Source: Limnomonas spitsbergensis
Taxonomy: Eukaryota > Chlorophyta > Chlorophyceae > Chlamydomonadales
Direction: 5' to 3'
DNA: 64,000 bases
NCBI GenBank assembly: GCA_037349105.1
Contig: JAYJMM010000112.1
Span: forward strand, 1,860,001 to 1,924,000
Below are positions 1 to 11,770 of the stretch, piece by piece. Made by a program: the position numbers and the translations under genes. Under the pieces are notes generated by a model, which saw only the letters and a program-made list of their open reading frames with translations, was not told where the DNA came from and made no database searches. How positions within the stretch are numbered: the stretch's first letter is position 1; the number at the start of each line of letters is the position of its first letter.

Positions 1-499
1 TAGCTGCAACATGGCTGTCTTTGATGCCCACTATAACTCCCGATGTTCCCTTTTGGCCTTGCTGTCCTCGTGGAACGGTCCGGGCGTGGCACTGTTGTAG
101 AAAATTGTATATCCTCCGAGGGATTCCTGCTGCAGGGGTTTCCCCAAGCCCCAAGAAGACAACTGCGGTGACGCCCCACGGATGAGGTTTGTTTCTGAAA
201 GAATGTAATAATAAATGTTTTCTCTTGAAGAATTGTGTCGACTGATATCTACTTTTGTTTGGCTCAGAATCCCACCTCGTTGACCATGAGCCTGGAGTGG
301 GGTGGGAGCATGGTTGTGATAAAGGGAGGGTCGCGTCAACGTCAGTATAATTTGTACCAGAGGGCAATTCAGGCCTCTTTTGGCACCTGCAAATAAAGAT
401 GGGGTTGACAGCAGGTTGTCCAAGGAAGAAAGTTGATGCTCCTACTGTGTCCAAGCCATTCATGAATCGATCATGATCAGGCAGGTGAAGCAAGACAGG
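1..499. other. Left host flank, no recognisable gene
   Basis: A 131-codon frame on the minus strand (31-423) shows no recognisable motif and is probably chance. I see no RNA gene, repeat or coding signal here. The segment ends at the 4-bp duplication that borders the compound retroelement. Confidence 0.5.
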
Positions 500-503
500 T
501 AAA
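500..503. repeat. Left target-site duplication TAAA
   Basis: TAAA directly precedes the terminal TGTCACAG of the compound element and recurs directly after its other end at 58510-58513. A 4-bp duplication is within the range made by Ty3/gypsy integrases (4-6 bp). The chance of a random 4-bp match is 1 in 256, so the support comes mainly from its coincidence with the TGTC/GACA ends. Confidence 0.7.
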
Positions 504-705
504 TGTCACAGTATATTACCGTATACGTGACAGAACCGTTGGAGCCGCCACTAGCGGCCACGGAGCCTCCGCAGCTTCTCTGCGGAGTCTCCGGGTTTGA
601 GCTGAGACCTAGAAACCCGCTTACGCAGGTTGATTTGACAGGTTCTACCGTACTCTGAATTGGGCCTGCCGGGTCCCTGTATCCCGGCAATTGCCTAGGC
701 TAGTT

Positions 706-1155
706 ACTTCGTCCCTTTCTAAAGGACAGACCTCTATTTGTAACAAGCACCGGCCGTCTTCGAGACCAGCAGCTTTCACTGAAGTCAGTACCTTAATCCG
801 AGTCAAGCCTAGCTCAGCCTCAGCTGATCTAGCTGGAGACAAGTACCCCAGTAGAGAACCGAGACCCTTCCGAAGAAGAAGTACGCAGTCTACGTCCCGT
901 CTACCTCACCGCGTGTTGCGCGGTAAGTGCCCTTAACATAGCCCAGCTGGATCGCGCCCAGACGGCCAGAAGGCCTATGCTACCTTAGTCAATTGTTATA
1001 CATACAAACAACCAGTTAGCTGCTTAACTCGCTGAGCACTCGCAGCCAGTGAAGAGTCACTGAGCCTGCCCGTAGGCGTCCATCACTGCCGTGAGGAAAG
1101 AAGTCCGCCACGGACCTGAAGCGCACATCGCGTGTCCTTTAGAAAGGGACGAAGT
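706..1155. repeat. 23-bp perfect inverted repeat in leader
   Basis: The sequence at 706-728 is the exact reverse complement of 1133-1155, with a 404-bp spacer. Both arms contain the core GTCCCTTTCTAAAGGAC. The pair is kept in the partial + unit (16469-16491 and 16896-16918) and in the inverted arm. In copy 3 the rearrangement breakpoint near 41221 falls at one of these arms, which suggests the repeat took part in recombination. Confidence 0.85.
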
Positions 1156-1820
1156 GGATTGAGCCTGATCAGCTTAATTTGCCAATTCCTGCTAAAGGTG
1201 CTTGTGCAGCGAAATTGGAAATTTGTTTGCATGCAAACGACCTTGGACAGCATTTGAACTGCACTTTGCTGTGGTAATCTCCATAGAGAGATTGCCAAGT
1301 TAAACCCTGAGAATCACTGAGCGTGGCAGCTTAGTGTTGAGTCCAGGAGTGGCTTGAAGATCTGGCTGTGGATTTATACACCCAGCAGATAATTTCCTGT
1401 GTGACTGCAGATTGTGATCAGGTGGATCCAATCTTTCATCATTGACAGAAGTGAACTTGTGGATAGAACATCCAAGTTTGAAATCTTGTGGGTGTGCCAA
1501 AGGATCCCCGCAGGAACGCAGAGCTGAGCGGACACTACGCAAGAGGCAACATCCACGCAGGGCGTGTGACATTCACGCGGGACGCGAGACATCTAGAAGC
1601 AGCCCGACCAGCAAGGTGGGGAGAACTGAAAGGGCGAAGGAGGATTCCGCCAGATTAAAACTAGTGAGCAGAAAAGCAGGAAGGCGAGGCCTAACCTGCA
1701 TAGTGCTGTACCTGCCATCCGATCTTGACTTGCAAGCCCTCACCAGATTGCAGTAGGAACAAGGGAGCAGAAGCCTAGCGTTAGCAGATCTTGTAGAGGG
1801 TGTCGCCAGCACGCTTGCAG
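923..1820 (+). other. Possible leader intron
   Basis: A strong donor context (GGTAAGTGCC, cut before 923) and an acceptor context (CGCTTGCAG ending at 1820) bracket most of the leader just before the Gag start at 1851. All copies retain it, including copy 1, whose coding region looks spliced. If it is an intron its removal is not coupled to that of the coding blocks. This is inference from splice-site strings only. Confidence 0.25.
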
Positions 1821-1850
1821 GACCGTGCGGTTCGTTAATTGCCTGTAGAT

Positions 1851-4800
1851 ATGACAGACGTAGATCTAAATCCCGATAGGCACCAGCACCCTGACGCCCA
1901 AAGGAGAAGTGGGCGTCTGAGGGGGCTGGAGCCGGGTGTAAACCTGATGGAAGCTAGTGATGAGATGGCTGCAGAAGCCCTGTTAATGGCGGAGAAGCTG
2001 GCAGGGCCAGCGGAACCATTTGCAGAGGTGCCTGAGCCGGGCCGCGTACCGCCCAGAGAGGCAGGGGCGCAGGCAGATGGTGCAGTGCTCGTAACGCGCA
2101 AAGGCATTGGTCGGGGGGGTCCATTGCCCGCTGGTTCAGACAGCAGTCTGAATTTCGAGCAGTGGCAGACTCAAGCGGGAACTCCAGAACTGATCTTGGA
2201 TCACGTAACGGAAGCGTCCCAAAGCTGTGACACGCGACAGAGAGGTGAACCGGAGGCCGCGCCGCAGCAGAGCCTGCCCAGGGTGGCAAGTGTTGCACAA
2301 CGGGTTAAAAAAGAGCCCAGCCAACCGGATCTAAGGGCCAAAGTAGCCGCAGCCCCAGGCGGGTTTGCAGGCAAGGATAAAACCTTGCCCAGACAAACAG
2401 CGAATGGAAGCAGAGGACATGGAAATTGAGAGTATACTTGCAGAAGTCACACGCATGGAAGCTGAGATCCAAACGGCGGGAACCAGGCAGGTCCCGCGGA
2501 GCAGCAGGAAACCACAGGAAAAGTCAGCTGTACCAGTGGGAAAGCCGTGGGCTGACCTAATATCTGAGGAGGAGCTGCCTCAGCCGATGAAAGAAGAGAA
2601 GGAACGGCAGCCAGTGACAGGATTGCGCCAAAGACAGCCAATGCGACCACGCAAGGTGCTGGTTAAAAGAGGGGTGGGATCCACAGTCTACGGGACACCG
2701 CTGTCCAAGTTTGCGCCCAGTGTGGGCAGACCTGTGCAGACACCCAAGGAGGGATCTAGCAACCAGATGCAAGGCGGCAGCAGCGAGGGATTCCGGCGTG
2801 GATTTTTTCCAAGACCAGCGCAGGCGCAGGATGCCAGACCTAGAGAGCCAGAGCGCTCCAGGGCAGTGGAAGATGTCAGCGTCGAAAAGGAGCCAGAGAA
2901 GCAAATGCAGCCGCTCGGCTGGGCAGGGCTTTTGCAGTGGGCAACAAACCTGTGGAAAGAAGTATGCACCAGGACGTTCTCGCAACTTCAGGATCAAATA
3001 GCAGCCATTGAGGAGTTCAGGGCCCATCATCTGCAGGGATGGGCAACAAAGGCCATGATGGGTATGTCCCACACAGGGCAGGACAGAGCAGCACTGTTGG
3101 CCGCCCTTGGACAGGTGTCCAAGGGAAGGGTAGGACGTGAAGCAGCCCTAGCTGTCAAGGCTCTCGCAGATGAGTGGTGTGATGAGGTGATAGGACATCC
3201 AGTGGAGCACGCTTCCGAACCAGATGATGAGGAGGACCAGGTGTGGGAAGGATTCGAAACAGCAGCGCAACAACCTGCAGATCTCAGGGAAGTCCAGAGG
3301 TGGCAGCAGCAGGCAAGGTCCGCGCCAACACCGACACCCAGATCGGAGTTTTTGAGGTCAGCAGTGAGCCAAGCCTCAGGGGGCGGCCAAGGGGCAGGGA
3401 AGAACCCAGGGCCAGTAGCCCAGCCGCCAGCGAAAGAGTGGAGTTGACTAGCCGATCACTGGCCAGGATGGCTGAGCAGGGCGTAGCAACGCGCAGAGCA
3501 ACCAGGCAGGAATCCTATGCACTCCTGCGCATCGTCGAGGACAAAGAGAACACATGCCAGGAAACCCAGTTGGATAACATTGAGGAATTCCTGAGGAACA
3601 GGCAAGAAGGAGCAGCAAGAGGATGGAGCGCAACAGGGTGAGCCAGCAGGCAGTGTGCGCAGCAGCGGATCAAGAAGGCAGGAAGCCAGAGGGGAAACGC
3701 AATCCGATTCCTTCGCCAGGAATTACACAGGAGGAACGCAGCCAGGAAGACAGTACAGAGGGCAGCCCAGGGGGCAAGCAAGCAGTGAAGGACAGCAGTA
3801 CTGGCAAAGCCAGGAAATACCCAGAGAGCAGGGATACAACAGGGAACAGCCGAACCAGCAAGGCCAGGAGCCGCCCAGGGGGCAGGCAAACAGCTGGGAA
3901 CAGCCAAGGCAGCAAAGTCAGGAGCAACCCAGAGGAGCCGATGAATGCAGCAGGGGAGCACAGCAGGAGCGGCAAGGCCAGGAGCCGCCCAGGGGGCAGG
4001 CAGACAGCTGGGAACAGCCAAGGCAGCAAAGTCAGGAGCAACCCAGAGGAGCCGATGAATACAGCAGGGGAGCACAGCAGGATCGGCAAAGCCAGGAACC
4101 GCCCAGGGAGCAGGCAGGACCAGGCAGAGCACATCCTTGGAGACCCGGGTCGAGCGACAGACCAAGCAGAAGTGAGACCGGGAGGCAGCCGCGCGACGGG
4201 AGTCGAAGCTCCGCAGGAAGAGCAGGCAGACAGCCGTCAAGGGATGATCAGGAGGACAATGACAACAGATTCGACAGATACCGTCCAGGACGCAGCCCGT
4301 CAGGAGGCAGCGGAGGTGGATATGGATCGCGCTCAGAATCACCGAATTCAGATCCAAGGGGAGCGGACAGGCGCAGGCCAAGAACCAGGCAGGAGTCCAG
4401 CGACCAGGAAATGAAAAGGCTCGATAGGGAGCAGGCAAGGGTGAACCTGCAGCTGCAGCAGCAGATGGTCCTGCAGCTGGCAGGGGTAGCCAAGGTCACC
4501 AAGATCCCAGCCATCCAAGGCAACGTACCAGTCCTCGATATGTCACACCCAGGCGCAGTTGCAGCCAGGAAGTATTGCCAGGCGTGTGGATACTGGGGAT
4601 CGCACAACAGGCTGGCAATGTCGGATGACCAGCCAGCGCTGGCTGTGGTGGCCGGTGAAATAGCTGGATCATGCCAGTCGCCGTCAGCTCTGACGTTGCT
4701 TATCAAGTCGCTGGTCAAGCTGTGGGACAGCAAGCCGGCCAGCATGGGGCCACTGATGGCAGCCATCAGGGCAGCGCCCCACGCAGGAAACAGAATTGCC

Positions 4801-7800
4801 AGAGAAGTGGAACGGATCGGGCAGCAGTGGATCGCCCCAGCAGAGGGGCAGGGTTGCGAGGCCTCGCTGCTCACTTTGTGGATCAGGGTGGTCCAGGCGG
4901 AAGTGGGAAAACCAACTTCAGAGGAGAGGACAGCCATCACCAACCTCAGGCTAGGAGTAAAGACTACTCTAGATCCGGACGTCAAGCCAGAAGAGACGGT
5001 GGAAGCATTTGCTCACAGAGTGCTGACAACGGCAGAGTTGCTGCAGATCTCAAGGGATGCAGTAGATCACTTCGGCAGAAGCCACTCTGTCTCGCGCATG
5101 TTCCACGACGGACTCCCAGCTGTTGCTAGAGCCAAGCTGATCAAGTTCGTTATGACGGTGCCCGGGTACCTCAGCATGAACGATGAAGACCAGATCGCAG
5201 TACTCACACAGCAGGTGGTGCTGTGGGAGAGGTTTGCCCTGGAAATGAGTGACCTGGGAGGAACCGGCTTCAGGCAAATAACCAACAGCGGGCCTGGCCA
5301 GGGAGATACACAGCCCAACAGGGGCAGAAAAGAGAGAACGGGACAGTGGGAGATGCGGACACGCCTTGAAGGAGTAGTGCACCCCGCAGGCTCAGCAGCA
5401 GTACCACAGTTGCGGGTGGATGGTAAACCCAGAGGAGTTACCTGGGCGGACCAGACAGGGACGGCAAATTACAGCGCAGAGGGCGCCTTGGGAGCAGCCA
5501 AGGCATGCTACCAGTGTGGTAGCACGGCGCACCTGGCCAGGGATTGCAGGACGCCCAGGGCCAGGGATGAGCGCAGGCCTATGCCCCTGGTTACAGACAT
5601 CACACCTGGACCGGCCAGACAGCCGCAACAGCAGTATCCGCCGCAACAGCAGTATCCGCAGCAACAACAGTACCCTCTACCGCCAAGGCCGCAGCAGGGA
5701 CAGGCTGCAGGCAGGCCGTATGAAAGGAATCAGAACAATAGGCAGTATCCAAGGCCTGGGCCTGGCCAGGGGGGTCAGGCGCAGCAGGCGGCCCACGTGT
5801 CGCATCTCAGCAATGCAACGGTGCAGGCTGAGCCGGAAGGCTGGCACCAGACCATGGCAGAGATGCTCAGCGAGTCCGTGGCACTCATGACGCAGGTTGG
5901 GCTGGCACCCAAGCCTGCGGGTTTCAAACAGGCGGTTCATAACGCCCGTCCTAAGTCGTTTATGCCAGAACCTTTTCAGGAGGAGGAACCAGTGCCAGGA
6001 TTCGTGGAACCTTCCTCCAGGAAGGGGGCAAAGAGGCTGGTATTGAGTAAACTAGCTGACGATATGTCCGACATTCGCTTACAGGTGTTCAAGCTGAACG
6101 AGAGGCTCTCAGCGCTATCTTTCACCACGATGCCAATGGGAGCAGACAACTACGACTACAAGGGTGCCGCTATGAGAGCTGGACAGGACGCAGGACCGAG
6201 CAACACGGTACAACCCAGGCTCCAAAAACAACGGCCGGTGCCAATCGAGGCAGCAATGGCAGAGGCCGGCGCAGCAACCTCAGAGGAGGTGACCAGAGCG
6301 CGCAGAGCCGCGGGAGTCTCTAACAAGGAGAGAGAGTTCGTCAGGGGCTTCATGCCAGCATGCCCTAGCCACCCGTGCGCCTTGTGCGGAAAGCCAGCCA
6401 GGCACTCGGCAGAGGAGTGCGACAGGAGGATTCAGGTCCTTTCGCGGATCCCAGAAACAGCGCCTGCGGTGCAGGCAGCGGCGCCTGCCGCAAAGCAGAG
6501 GAGATATGGCACAGCAGCAGCTGACAGAGCTGCACAAGTAAAATCAGTGCTCAGCAGGGGAGAGCAGGCGCAGCAGCAGCAGCTGCAAGGGCAACCACAG
6601 GTGGCAGGGCCTAGTGTGCAACAGGCCAGCGACGGCGATGGCAGGCAGGCGCAACTGCAGCAGCGGCAGGGGCAGCCAAGGGCAGCAAGGCCTACTGCGC
6701 AACCAGCAAGCGGCAGCGCTAGCAAGGCGCAGGAGGAGGAGATGGAAGAGGAGGAGCAGGAGTGCAGCGTCGAAAAGGTCCCAGAGCCAGGGACCAGCAG
6801 TCGAGACGGGCACATCGGCAGGCTGACCGGGCAAGTTGACGGGCTGAAAAAAGCTCTCAAGTGGAGAGAAAAACAGATGTGGAAGCAGGCAGCAGGAATC
6901 GTCGAGTACCTAGGAGGCCAGCTGGGCAGGTGGAAGAGCATCCAGGATGCTCAGCAAGCCATGGCAGAGGTCCATCAGCAGTACATCCTGCGTGCAGATG
7001 AGCTGACCAAGCTGCATGAAGCCCTGGGAACACAGCACTTGGGGGGGTTGCCAAACCACGGGCAGCCGCTCCCAGTTGAAGTGGACCCAGAGATGGCGGG
7101 GTACTTCAGGAAAATGATGGCGACCCCGTCCCCGTTATCAAACGCGGAGAGCGAGCATTCCGACAAGGGGGAGCCGCAGGGAGAACAGCAACAGGCCGCG
7201 GGTCAGCAGGAAGCTAGGAGCAACGGCTCCAGCGGCTCAGGGAACAGAAGACTCCGACAGCGCAGCAGAAGCGCGCAAAGGGCCATCAGTGAGGAGCGCC
7301 ACGGGATGGTGCCAACACCGGAGGCCAGGGCCCAGCGGCAGGGCAAGGAGCGGTACAACACCAGCGAAGAGCAAGGCGGGGACCGCAGGCGGCAGTCTCC
7401 AAGCAGGGACCGCAGGCAGCGGTCACCCAGCAGGGACCAGCCCAGGGGCAGGTCCAGGGAGCGTCAACCGGAGGAATTTGCCAGGCCTTACAGGCAGGGG
7501 CCAGGGTATCAGCGAGGCCCAGGCCTGAGTCCGCCGGGCAGGGCCCAAGCAGGGGGCAGTGGGGTGGCAGAGCCTAAGCGTAACCTAGGACCCCGCCATG
7601 GTGGAGTCTGCTTCAAGTGCGGCCAGCCAGGGCACTTTGCCAACGAGTGCACCAGCCCTGAGCAGGCAGTGCTAACAGGCGACAGGCCAGGGGCACCTGC
7701 AGGCCCAGCGCGGGGCTATGGAGCCAGAGGGCCCGGCAGGAGCCAGGAGATACCCGAGGGGAACCGGCGCCGGGACTTCGAGACAGCCATGGGGACATCC

Positions 7801-8583
7801 CGCGCAGGGGACTGCCAGCAGGCAGCAGCGGGCCCAAGCGCGTGGCCAGGACCGCCAGCGCGACAAGAACCGCCAGAACAAGGCGAGCAGCCAAGGTGGG
7901 GTGGGACAAGTAACCACACGTGCTTTATGACAGGCCACATGGCATTTAGCCAGGACAAGGGTACCTACCAGGCTGAGGTCAGTCAGGCAGGACCAGTTCA
8001 GGTGGCTCACCAGAGGGTGCCAGAAGGGCAGGTGGCCAGTCAGGTAAACCACTGGACAATGGCAGTAGAGGCGTTGGCCATGAACCATTATGGGACCATG
8101 CCAGCAGGGTCGGCCAGGTCCGTGACACATGCGATGGAATTCTTGAGGGATCTCCAGAGGAGGGGGTGCCCAGCTCCGTGTGAAGGATGGCCAGGTCTGT
8201 TGCAGAGGTTCCTAGACAGGGAATGGGACGCGTATGATGAACAGTGGGATGAGTTTGAGAGACGCGAGCGGGAGGCAGTACCCCAGCACAGCGTAGACGG
8301 GTGGGAGACCGATTCCGGTTCCATCTTGTCAGCAGGCAGATATGAACCTAGAGAACCATCACCATTGCGTGAGGCAGAGTTTGCCCTGTTATGTCCAGGT
8401 ACCCCGGAGGGCAACCAAGACACAGGCAGAGGGGTAGCGGGAGCAGCCGCCGGGACCAGGGAGCCGACCAGCGTGGTGTCTCGGTGCCCAGCGGCCAGAG
8501 GGGCCGCAGCAGGGAGCCAGCTGGACGCTCTGGCGGGGCCCGTTAGGACCCATAAAAGCACTACCTCTCGGTGCAATGCTTGA
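1851..8583 (+). pseudogene. gag: Copy 1 Gag region with zinc knuckles
   Basis: Gag proteins package the element RNA into particles. This one is unusually long, over 2,200 codons to the premature TGA. The N-terminal third is acidic and Gln/Arg-rich. A 114-bp tandem repeat (starting 3862 and 3976, with a partial third) encodes Gln-, Pro- and Arg-rich units. Two clear CCHC knuckles follow, C-YQ-C-GSTAH-LARD-C near 5507-5550 and C-FK-C-GQPGH-FANE-C near 7610-7650. A third Cys-rich motif near 6376-6420 (CALCGKPARHSAEEC) is a knuckle variant. The homologous protease block of copy 3 is absent at 6163/6164. Three frameshifts in the first half show this copy is dead. Confidence 0.8.
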
Positions 8584-8913
8584 GGAGGAGTAGACGAGGA
8601 CGGAGAGGCGCAGCGCAGCAGTGAGAGGGGAGGGAGGTCTGACGCAAGGGGCGAGGACAGCCAGCTTGACCAGTCCTTCAGCAGAGAGAGGTCATACAGC
8701 AGAGAGCGGGCCTACATAGAGCCGTTCCCGCCGTCGCTGCCAGCAGGCGAGCCCTTTGTGCAGTACTTCCGCCTGGGGGAAGAGATGCCAGAGGCGTCCA
8801 CCTCCATGGCCATGCTGACTATGCCAGCACAGTCCAAGGACGGGCCATGTCGGTTGTAAAACCACAGGCTCCTGGGAGGCGGAGCGCAGACATGTGTTAA
8901 CAGAGCAGCAGCC

Positions 8914-11640
8914 ATGCAGGCAGTGGCCAGGATGATTTTCCCGTGGGACGCGGTGACAGCTGTCCTGCTGGGCGCTGCGCTCAAAGGGTACATCCAGCCC
9001 AGCACAAATATGGCAGATTATATGCAGAGGGGATGGTCGCGGCACCCCATCTATGCATACTGCGTTAGCGAGATGGTGGGTCTAGCCATCACAGCAGGCA
9101 TCACAGCGGTGGACGCAGCCGGCTGGGCGCACCCGGACATGCCAGACATTACGCGGGCCGAGGGGATGTGGCAGGGCGCGCAACCCGGGTTCATGCGCAC
9201 GCCGTGGGCGATGGATTGTGTCCATCAGCTGATGGGGCACCCAGCTCTCAGAGACCGCGCATTTTATGTGCCAGTCCAAGCCATGGGCGAGTACGCAGGG
9301 TTGGAGGGGACAGCAGTGCAGGCCCCAGCCGAGGCAGGGCTGTGCCATCCGGGCAGGCCAAGACGGTGTGAGGCGACCATTGAGGCGTCCATTGTCATAC
9401 CCAGGATGGTCGCAGGACAGGCAGTGCCATGGGGGCCGGCACCCGGGGAGGCCAGGTCAGCCATCCCGGTCCAGCAGCTAGTAACTTACTACTATGAGGA
9501 GGTGGAAGATGGGGAGGTACCTGTTTCAGCAGCATGGATCCACATGCACGCCACTCAGGACGACAAGCCCGTCTACCTGTTCGCAAGGCACCAGGACAAC
9601 GTGGCAATCACTAAATGCGCGTCGGTGGATGAGGCAGAGTTCCATGCCTACACATACGCCAGGGGCGCAGATCCTACAGTGTGGACGCTCATGCTTCTGG
9701 CGCTGCAGCGAGCCTTGCTTCCAGGACAACTGTCAGTGGCCATGCGGCACGTGTGGGGCGTAGAGGAGCAGTGGGCTCCTATTGCCATAACAGCCTGTCC
9801 CACCTGGCCTTACGGGCCACAAAGGACACCAGCATCGGGAGCCATGTGGGAAGGAGAGGAGGAGCTTGCGCGCTCGCCATTCGCAGTGGAACAGCTGGAA
9901 GCATGCGTGCTCCAGTGGGTGCGTCAGGAGAGGAGAGCGTGGCACGACAACAGGGCAAGCAGCGTGCTACCCTATTGGCAGGCAGACGCCATAACAATGC
10001 AGTTGTGGAGACAGGCGCATCCGGCAGGGGTGCGCACGCTGCACCCCCTGTTCAGAGGAGCAGGGGAGGTCGGCATTGAGGAGGAATTGGAAGCCCTAGG
10101 GAACCAGCCAAGGATAGGACACGGGCTGGTGGGCAGGCGCGGTCCCGTCTCGGAGGAACCTGCGGCAGCTAACGGTCCTGCCCAGGAAGAAGAGCCAGAA
10201 TGGACCCAGGCAGCATTCGTCACCACATTAGGGGCAGCCGCATCCTCATGGGAATTGCTGGAGCCCATGGGGGACATGGAGATGTCAGCCCTGGAGGCTG
10301 AGACCGGGGATCGGGCGGAGCCCCAGACACCCCCGGACAGCCCCAGCAGACCAATTGCAGGAGACCTGGACAGCGGGGAGCCAAGGCCCAGCACAGAACT
10401 GCGCCACCGCCAGGAGGGCAGGGGGTTGCTAGGAGAGGAACATGAAGACCCTTCGGAAGGGCCACCATCACTGGTGCAGGATTCAGAGTCGGAAGAGGAG
10501 TGGGGCGTTGACGGAAGCCCGTTCCCAGCAAGGATCAGCCTCACAAGAGCTGATGCTGGGGATGCAGATGGGATGGAAGAGCCAACCGACTCAGGCCCTG
10601 GACCAGGGAGTCCAGAGTGGGGCCGCGAGGAGGAGTTGTTACAGCTCCGGCAGGAGTGGATGCGAGGTGTTGTTCAGGAGCAAGCAGCCATGGAAGAGCG
10701 CAGAACCAGGAGAGCCGAGATAGAACGCAGCAGCAAGGTCGCACTAGAAGAGGAGGCACACCAGGTCGCAGTGGGGGTCAGCCCGCGGCAGGCAGTAGAC
10801 CAGTACGCTCGCGAGCCCAAAGGGGCAGCAGCAGGCGGGGCAAGCAGCAGGCGCCTAGGGGGCGCCCAGATCAGCCCGCCAGCACAGGCAGCAGCAAGGG
10901 AGCCCTGGGGTGACCCGGCAGCATACAGAACGGGACGCTGGGTGGCAGTGCTCAGGAACTTCGTGGATCAGCTGGACGTGCTAAGAAGACAGGAAATGGG
11001 GCAGCAAGAGGCAAGCCAGGAGGCTAGCCTGCTTTTCCGACTCAGAATGCTGCCACAGCCCGATCCAAACCCCAGGATGGGAGGTTACAGCAGGGCGGTC
11101 AGGGAGCTACAGGAGGAGCTGACGGAGAGAATATCAGCCCTCAACACGATGGGAGCAAAGGGAGTGGACACCCAACAGCCGTCGGACAGCCGCAGCAGCC
11201 AAGCCCGAACCAGCAGGGGGGAGGACCTTGCAAGGAGGGCTGCCAGCGCTCGGGAATCCATGCGACAGGGCTGGGGGCCAGAGGAGCCCGCGGGTGCCGG
11301 CAGCAGCAAGACGATGCAGCGCGCCACTCACAGGCAGGAGCGGCTGGCACAAGGCAGCACAGGACAGATCCCAGGAGCAGGGCCAGAAAGGGCCGGTGCG
11401 GCTCGGGCTGACACTGCCGAGTTGCGGGGAAAAAAGTCAAAGAAGGCTAGGCGACGCGCAGGAAAGGCGCAGAGGGCAGCCGCGGACAGGAACCGTGGCA
11501 GCAGGCCAGGAATGGACTGCCCAGTCCTGCCACTCAGGATCAGCCAGGTAGACCTGGAGATCACATGGGCCAGGGGGCAGCAGAGGCCAGCGCAGAGTGC
11601 AGAGCCATGCGTACAGCCCACAGAGCACCTACCGCAGCAA
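8914..11640 (+). other. Large unknown polyprotein region
   Basis: About 900 codons between the Gag knuckles and the hydrophobic segment match no family I recognise. The first about 450 codons look folded, with many Trp, Met, Tyr and His residues. The rest is Glu-, Gln- and Arg-rich with likely coiled or disordered stretches. The same region is conserved in copy 2 (from 39240 down to 36613) and copy 3 (from about 50960 down to 48230). This argues for a real function in the element, perhaps structural. Confidence 0.6.
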
Positions 11641-11653
11641 CCCACGAGGAAGA

Positions 11654-11770
11654 TGCCAGCTTGCAGAGGACTCCTCACCTGTACAGCATTTAAGGGGATC
11701 CTTACGGGGACGCTCCAGCTGATACTGGTGTGGCTCCTGCTGTCGGTGTGTGTGCCGGGGGCGCGAGCCA
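11654..11770 (+). other. Hydrophobic signal-like segment in polyprotein
   Basis: The segment holds a run of about 20 apolar residues (core LILVWLLLSVCV) preceded by Lys/Arg and followed by an Ala-Arg-Ala motif. It resembles a signal peptide or membrane anchor. It sits just upstream of the RT block and is identical in copies 2 (25918-25800) and 3 (about 48224-48110). Membrane targeting is an inference, and the polyprotein context makes classical secretion doubtful unless an internal start or cleavage is used. Confidence 0.5.

Larger units (their letters stand above)
504..1850 (+). promoter_or_regulatory. Retroelement 5' leader region
   Basis: The leader starts with an imperfect hairpin (TGTCAC...GTGACA, 504-533). 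It contains a perfect 23-bp inverted repeat (706-728 with 1133-1155). A stop codon at 1836-1838 lies in the Gag frame, so translation most likely begins at ATG 1851. I could not identify a tRNA primer-binding site. Small open frames on both strands look like noise. The same region recurs at 16267-17614, inverted at 18214-19561, and partly at 41204-41878. Confidence 0.55.

Noticed and set aside
31..423. 131-codon minus-strand frame in the left flank
   Set aside because: No motif or splice context; probably chance.
3515..4438. Long minus-strand Leu/Cys-rich frames opposite Gag, also seen opposite copies 2 and 3
   Set aside because: Antisense shadows of GC-rich repetitive Gag sequence; the sense frame has zinc knuckles and homologous copies.
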